Positions 59,271 through 64,000 of a stretch of 64,000 nucleotides of DNA are shown one piece after another (position 1 is the first letter of the stretch; each line of letters opens with the position of its first letter). Source of the DNA: Labia minor (lineage: Eukaryota; Arthropoda; Insecta; Dermaptera; Spongiphoridae). The notes below the pieces were generated by a model. That model saw nothing but the letters and a program-made list of their open reading frames with translations. It searched no databases and had not been told where the DNA came from. The position numbers were made by a program, and so were the translations under genes. The DNA lies in NCBI GenBank assembly GCA_963082975.1, contig OY720348.1, positions 22,745,146 through 22,809,145 of the forward strand, read 5' to 3'.

Positions 59271-59535
59271 AAGCCCAATTTACACTGGCTTAGTACTTGT
59301 CATTAGTTCGGGAGTGGGCAAATACGTTTAAGCGCGGGTTTTTTGAACGCCCGCCGACCCGTTGAAAAAGTTGGCTCTTATTTTGATTTTTCGTTCAATA
59401 TGTCTCTAAAAAAAAAAGATAAATTTTTTTTATTAGTGTTTTCGAAATATGGTCCTCCATATTTTGGCTCGCGCTTAAAAGTATTTGCCCACCCCTGAAC
59501 TAATGACAAGTACTAAGCCCGTGTAAATTGGGCTT
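59271..59535. repeat. Fold-back element with 39-bp near-perfect arms
   Basis: 59271-59309 (from AAGCCCAATTTACACTGGCT) is the inverse complement of 59497-59535 with a single mismatch. Just inside, GGGAGTGGGCAAATAC and GTATTTGCCCACCCC form a second inverted pair, like the ends of a hAT element. The sequences flanking that inner pair are inverted rather than direct. Confidence 0.8.
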
Positions 59536-60490
59536 TATGCAATATTTTTTGGTCTCTTCTAGTTTACGAGATAAATAAAGATTTTTTAAGTTTGACAGAT
59601 TAGCTAGTTATGAACATCGAAATGTGTAGCCATTGAGTAATGTTTTATTTACTAATTTTCGGTTCCGTTTGGAAATCCGTGATGTATTGGTAAAATAAGA
59701 AGAAATAGTAGGAAAATAAGTTCTATTTTCAGCAAACTATTTTTTCCATGTAAGTTATTGTTTTTTCTTATTCTTACTATACAAAATATTAACGAACACA
59801 AAAAAATAAATTCTAACAGTAGATTTAAGTGAGAGTTTGTCGGGACATGAAAAAATACTGGAACGTCGTTCCACCGCGTTCCCCTCCCAATACACCACTG
59901 TTGGAAATTGGGAAATTCTTTAATTAATTATTTTTTTTAATTTTTTTATATTCAATCCGAACTGAACCCCTCCCCCCCGAAAATTAGAGGAACCCTCTGC
60001 TGGTCAAATGAACAAAACATGGTAGCTAAATTGAATATCAATGAATTTATATGTAAATTTTAATAATTTTTATTCCATAAACTAGAAACGACCCTGAAAA
60101 ATTGCATAAGGAAAGTTTCTTTGGAATTAACAAAGAAATCCTCTGGTAAAGTTTTATACAAATCCATGACTTGACAACTAATCTGGACAATTACTTTATT
60201 TTGAAATATATATTTATAATTGAATTGTGATAATTACTATATATAGATCGCTTGTTATTGTTTTTTTTAAGTTAATGTCAATTCAAACCCCCCCCCTCCT
60301 GCATTGATGTGAAAATCGTAAAACTCAATTTCGGTTCAATTCTGGACTTAAATATAGTAAATCAAAGTGAAAAACTGCTTTGATAGTCTGACTAATCGTG
60401 GTAAAGATTTAATTCTATGGAACCATGAGGAGTCCCTATTATTTTTTGCTCTCCTGATGACACCAAAATGTTCTTTAGATGTTTCTCATA
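59536..60490. other. AT-rich sequence, nothing recognised
   Basis: Only C-rich patches (59966-59975, 60290-60299) stand out. Confidence 0.5.
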
Positions 60491-60493
60491 TTA

Positions 60494-60509
60494 ATTTTTT
60501 TTTATCTCA

Positions 60510-60543
<34 letters not shown>

Positions 60544-60559
60544 TGAGATAAAAAAATTT
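60494..60559. repeat. Long perfect palindrome around a (TA)n tract
   Basis: TTTTTTATCTCAGGATATA and its exact inverse flank a TA dinucleotide repeat, so the whole 65-bp stretch can form a cruciform. Confidence 0.85.
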
Positions 60560-61120
60560 GAAATAAACAAATATTATTATTAGTGAATTATACTTGCAAC
60601 ATTCTATAGAAGGTCGTTTATTTTAATTTTTTTATTTGGATTGAATAATAATTATTAATAAATATTAATTATAGATTTTAATAAGAAATATTAATAGGTT
60701 AATAATAATAATAATAATAATAATCAACTAAGAGAGAGGGAGTAAAATTGACAGGTATATTTTTTCATTTGGGCGGTAAACCCAGATTACCTTAAACGTT
60801 GAAAGATCCTCGACAACGCAGATAAGAGTCGCCTCTCGTCCGACGGGAATCGTTACGTTGTTAATTGGCTCTCCAAATTTGGGTATATCTGTAATAAATA
60901 GAATTAATTAAATTCATAGGTATACATGTACAAATTTCAAATATATAAAAAAAATCTAGAAATAATGTTAAATCTTAATTCAAGTTTAATTAATTTGGTA
61001 TGGTATTGGATTAAGTTTGACTTACTAGGAAGAGGAAGAGGGTGTCATTTACATGAAAAAAAGATTTTGTTCAATAAATTATATTATTTATTTATTTATT
61101 AAATATTTATTAAATATGTA
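60560..61120. other. AT-rich; a GC-balanced patch at 60770-60895
   Basis: The patch (GATCCTCGACAACGCAGATA, CGTCCGACGGGAATCGTTAC) is non-coding by eye. An (AAT)n tract lies at 60703-60723. Confidence 0.35.
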
Positions 61121-61123
61121 TTT

Positions 61124-61639
61124 GAGATAGTAGAAAAATTTCGATGTTGAGATTTTGATGTTTTTATACGTTTTGAAGGCCCCTGAGTCATTTTTACTAA
61201 GGTTGAAAAAAATGTGTGTGTGTGTTCGTGTTTCGTAGTTTTCTATCAACTTTTGTGAAATGTAACTCATTCGGAAGTTGACCATTACCTACCACGTTTT
61301 CACTTTTTTTCCTCTAAACTGCCCGTAAAAATAAAGATAGAGGTTTGGTAGTTTTTCACATGATTAAAAATTGTATAAAACTGTAATGTCAGTAATGTAA
61401 TTCAGATTGATTGAATTGCTGAAAGTACCGGAATAAATTTTTCAATTTGGACTTAAAAATGGAAGTAAAGGTTTTAAATTTAAGTTTTAAATATGTTAAT
61501 TAATTAATTTAATTTAATAATAATACTATACTGCAAATTTAATTTTTTTAATTAATTAATTAATTAATCCAATTTAATTATACTTAATTTATAATTAAAT
61601 TATATGTTAATTAATTTTATTCAAATTTGGAGACTCCAG
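61124..61639 (+). mobile_element. Family A element, copy 8, diverged
   Basis: It keeps TTTCGATGTTGAGATTTTGA, the GTGTGTGTG tract and GTGAAATGTAACTC. It ends GGAGACTCCAG without the full 3' motif. The 5' hairpin and part of the middle are lost. Confidence 0.7.
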
Positions 61640-62500
61640 AATTTTTATAATTGTAGATATATAAGTAAAAAAAATATAATTGTGGAAGGAGAAAAATTAA
61701 ACATTTTTATTTATTAATTCATTATTCGATTAACTATTTATTAATATCATAGAATTTATAATAATATATATTATTATATAATGTATAATAATATTCTTTT
61801 TAATAATAACTTAATAGATACATACATATACCTATACAATATTTTATTATCTATATTTTGAATAGAATGAAATATTCAATTTCTAATGTTATAAATTAAA
61901 AAAATATATTCAAATATTTTATATTATTAATTCTAGGGGATTTCAAAATTTAATTACAAATTTAGCGCCTGGATAGGTAGGCCACATGCAAAGCTGCTGC
62001 CAGCGAAACAATGACCTTGGCTCGGTCATAAATGTATCTACATTATTGCGCAGTGATGATTTCAATTACTCGAATGTCGAGTGGGGTGTTCCTATTCTCC
62101 CCCACTCCCATAGATTAAGAATTAATTTGTAAGTATCAATGGGATTTAGTTAATCAAAATAGTATACATTCATTTACAGTTACTCCAGGGCTCCTATTTC
62201 GCTGAATATATATATATATATATATATATAGGGTGAATTAAATGAATGTTTCTGCGTTCTTCCAATATATTCAGTTTACATTTTAAATATCTCTAAGTAA
62301 TATTCTCTATCTTTTACTTATTTTATTGTTTACTTTTATATATCCATATTTCATTTTCTATCCCCCCCACCTAATTCATACACATCAATATAACTCTAAT
62401 TAATTAATTTATAATTATTGTATCTATTTTAATATACTTATTTTAAATTTCATTTTATAATTTACTTTTATAAATAAAAAGAAATGTAACCATATTTCCT
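61640..62500. other. AT-rich; a GC-balanced patch at 61960-62110
   Basis: The patch (GGATAGGTAGGCCACATGCA, CTGCTGCCAGCGAAACAATG) has no open frame; a conserved non-coding element is possible. A (TA)n tract lies at 62208-62230. Confidence 0.35.
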
Positions 62501-62502
62501 AA

Positions 62503-62690
62503 GGCACCACAGAGTGGGAGGAAGCGTAGCTGGCTCACATTTTCGTAGTTCTGAGTTCAAGTCCAGGGAATTTCTCTAGCTGGGGTCTATCAACTGAGCC
62601 TCCGGGATTAAAATTGGGGAACTACTTGATAAAAAGTAGCGCCTCCGATCAAAAATATCAAGATAAAGATTGAGACTACTGATCATAGAA
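62503..62690 (+). mobile_element. tRNA-derived SINE, copy 3
   Basis: It is the + orientation of the family at 29541 and 36141: GGCACCACAGAGTGGGAGGA, then GCGTAGCTGGCTCACA (box A) and GAGTTCAAGTCC (box B), then CTCTAGCTGGGG. The tail with AAAAATATCAAGATAAAGAT is truncated. Confidence 0.8.
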
Positions 62691-62733
62691 CACATATACT
62701 CAGCTCATTTTTATATATATATATATATATATA

Positions 62734-63153
62734 TGTAGTGATGAGGGATGGGTTGGATTGGTGTTTATGGGTATATTATCTCGATAATGTAACACACTTC
62801 TTGTTTGGGTTTTTCTATAAAATGGTTTATTTACAATAAATATACATAGGCAAATACACACACTCTCTCATCATCATAGTTATCACGAATCCAAACAGAA
62901 GAGTCCCTTGCGGGGTTTTCTTCCAATTTATATATTAATCCCGCCCCCTACTGACGCATCGGTTGTGGGTGGAGAAGGGGGTGGGAGACTTTTTCCTGGA
63001 CGCCACCAAGGCCTGATCAGAGATTCGTCATCCCGTGGTAAGATTCCTCTGCTACCCTCGGTTACATTTTACAACCAGGTGTAAGGAAGTGGAGTGAGGA
63101 AGTTGAAACACCCTTGTCGCCAACATCCCTTGACCTCAATTTCAACTCCCACA
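62734..63153 (+). mobile_element. Possible solo LTR
   Basis: The 420-bp unit starts TGTAGTGATGAGGGATGG and ends TTTCAACTCCCACA. It has a TATA-like TTCTATAAAATGG, an AATAAA, and a GC-rich second half unlike its flanks. It lies in a (TA)n tract, so the TATAT flanks cannot prove a target duplication. No retroelement coding sequence is nearby. Confidence 0.4.
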
Positions 63154-64000
63154 TATATATAATAAATTAAACTTTTATAATGTTTTTCTGTTATTATTAT
63201 AGAATTTTTAGTTGTGATGATCATTTCGAGTTCATTCCAAATCGCTTGAATTCAACTTCTTTGCTTAACCGATTTTTTTTCCTCCAAACGGATCTTTTAA
63301 CTAAATGAGACCTAATCTTGGGTTGATTCTCTTGTAAATTTGAATGAAATTGATAGATTATGTGATTTGAGAAAATACAATTCCGGAGTGTGTGTGGGCG
63401 GAGATAAGAAGCTCCTGGCACGGCAACTTACAAAAATAAAGAAGAAAATAACCGCAAGCGTCAACTCCTTTTTTCTTCGTGATTTGTAAAAAGTAAAAAG
63501 ATATATAAAAAAAAAATTAATCGATATCAGAAATATTTTGATTTCAAACCTATTCAAATTTCCTTTCCATATTTTATAATTAAATAAATTGTTAATTCTT
63601 ATTATTATTTCATTTAAAAATAATATATTCAGAAAAATTATATGAATTATTTGTATATATTTAAGGGTGTTATTCTCATATAAATTAGCCATTTCCGGCA
63701 TCATAAGCTACCGGCGGCATAAAACTCTTCTTAGGTCAGGCAATCCGCCTTTTTAATTCTGATTAATAATAATAATTTATAGGAAATTCTGTTTCAAATA
63801 CTTGCAAAACAACACAATGTTTAAATATAAAATTAATAACTGTATTCAAATCGTCGTAATATTTTTTTTTTATTTTTTTTCAATATTTAATTTAATTTCA
63901 TAATTGACAATAACATAACAAAATTTAAAAAAATGAAGTTAGTAACAAATTGATAATTTTGATAGGCTTCTTCTTATGTTTATTATGTTTAATATATTCT
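63154..64000. other. Sequence to the end of the window, nothing recognised
   Basis: The - strand open frames at 63221-63704 are AT-driven or matchless. I see no splice context or domain. Confidence 0.45.

Noticed and set aside
63221..63704. Two overlapping - strand open frames near the right end
   Set aside because: They match nothing, are AT-driven, and show no splice or start context.

Overview
This 64 kb window is nuclear DNA of an animal, most likely an arthropod. The DNA is very AT-rich and full of simple (TA)n tracts. It contains spliced coding exons with GT/AG borders. Its transposon load (mariner, hAT/ZMYM1-like, RTE-like non-LTR, Helitron, DINE-1-like elements and tRNA-derived SINEs) is typical of arthropods. 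I cannot name the species; an insect (such as a hemipteran) or a crustacean would both fit. There are no bacterial operons, rRNA genes or CRISPR arrays.

Only two host genes are supported. The first is a two-exon C2H2 zinc-finger gene on + (17125-17170 joined to 17789-19452). It encodes an array of 17 complete, almost identical 28-residue fingers, cut short by a 2-nt insertion at about 19441. It lies between two direct copies (about 0.6 kb each) of the same non-coding segment, and each copy holds a candidate small exon. The second is the 3' end of an SLC5-type sodium/solute symporter on +. Its exons at 27508-27659 and 37758-38157 are separated by a 10 kb intron packed with nested mobile elements. 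Its upstream exons were not found.

Nearly all the rest is mobile DNA or unexplained AT-rich sequence. From 1 to 9 kb there are small hAT-like elements with 8-bp target duplications, mariner remnants, and a 243-bp TTAA-flanked inverted-repeat element. From 9.5 to 16 kb there are copies of family A, a mariner and a long inverted repeat. From 20 to 27 kb there is an inverted duplication whose left arm was split by a Helitron-like element, a second Helitron-like element, RTE fragments and a MITE. From 27.5 to 38 kb is the symporter gene, whose intron holds a three-level nest (family B in family A in mariner). A 3.0-kb hAT element with a perfect 8-bp target duplication spans 44247-47258, and a ZMYM1-like hAT lies at 50.7-52.3 kb. 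From 52.5 to 64 kb are more family A, B and D copies, a SINE and a possible solo LTR.

The most interesting point is that two unrelated repeat families (A and B) share one architecture. Each has a short 5' terminal motif, its inverse complement near the 3' end, and then a small terminal hairpin. Each also carries a C/T/G microsatellite and inserts into oligo-T. This matches Helentron-associated (DINE-1-like) elements. A third family (D) shares an internal module with B.
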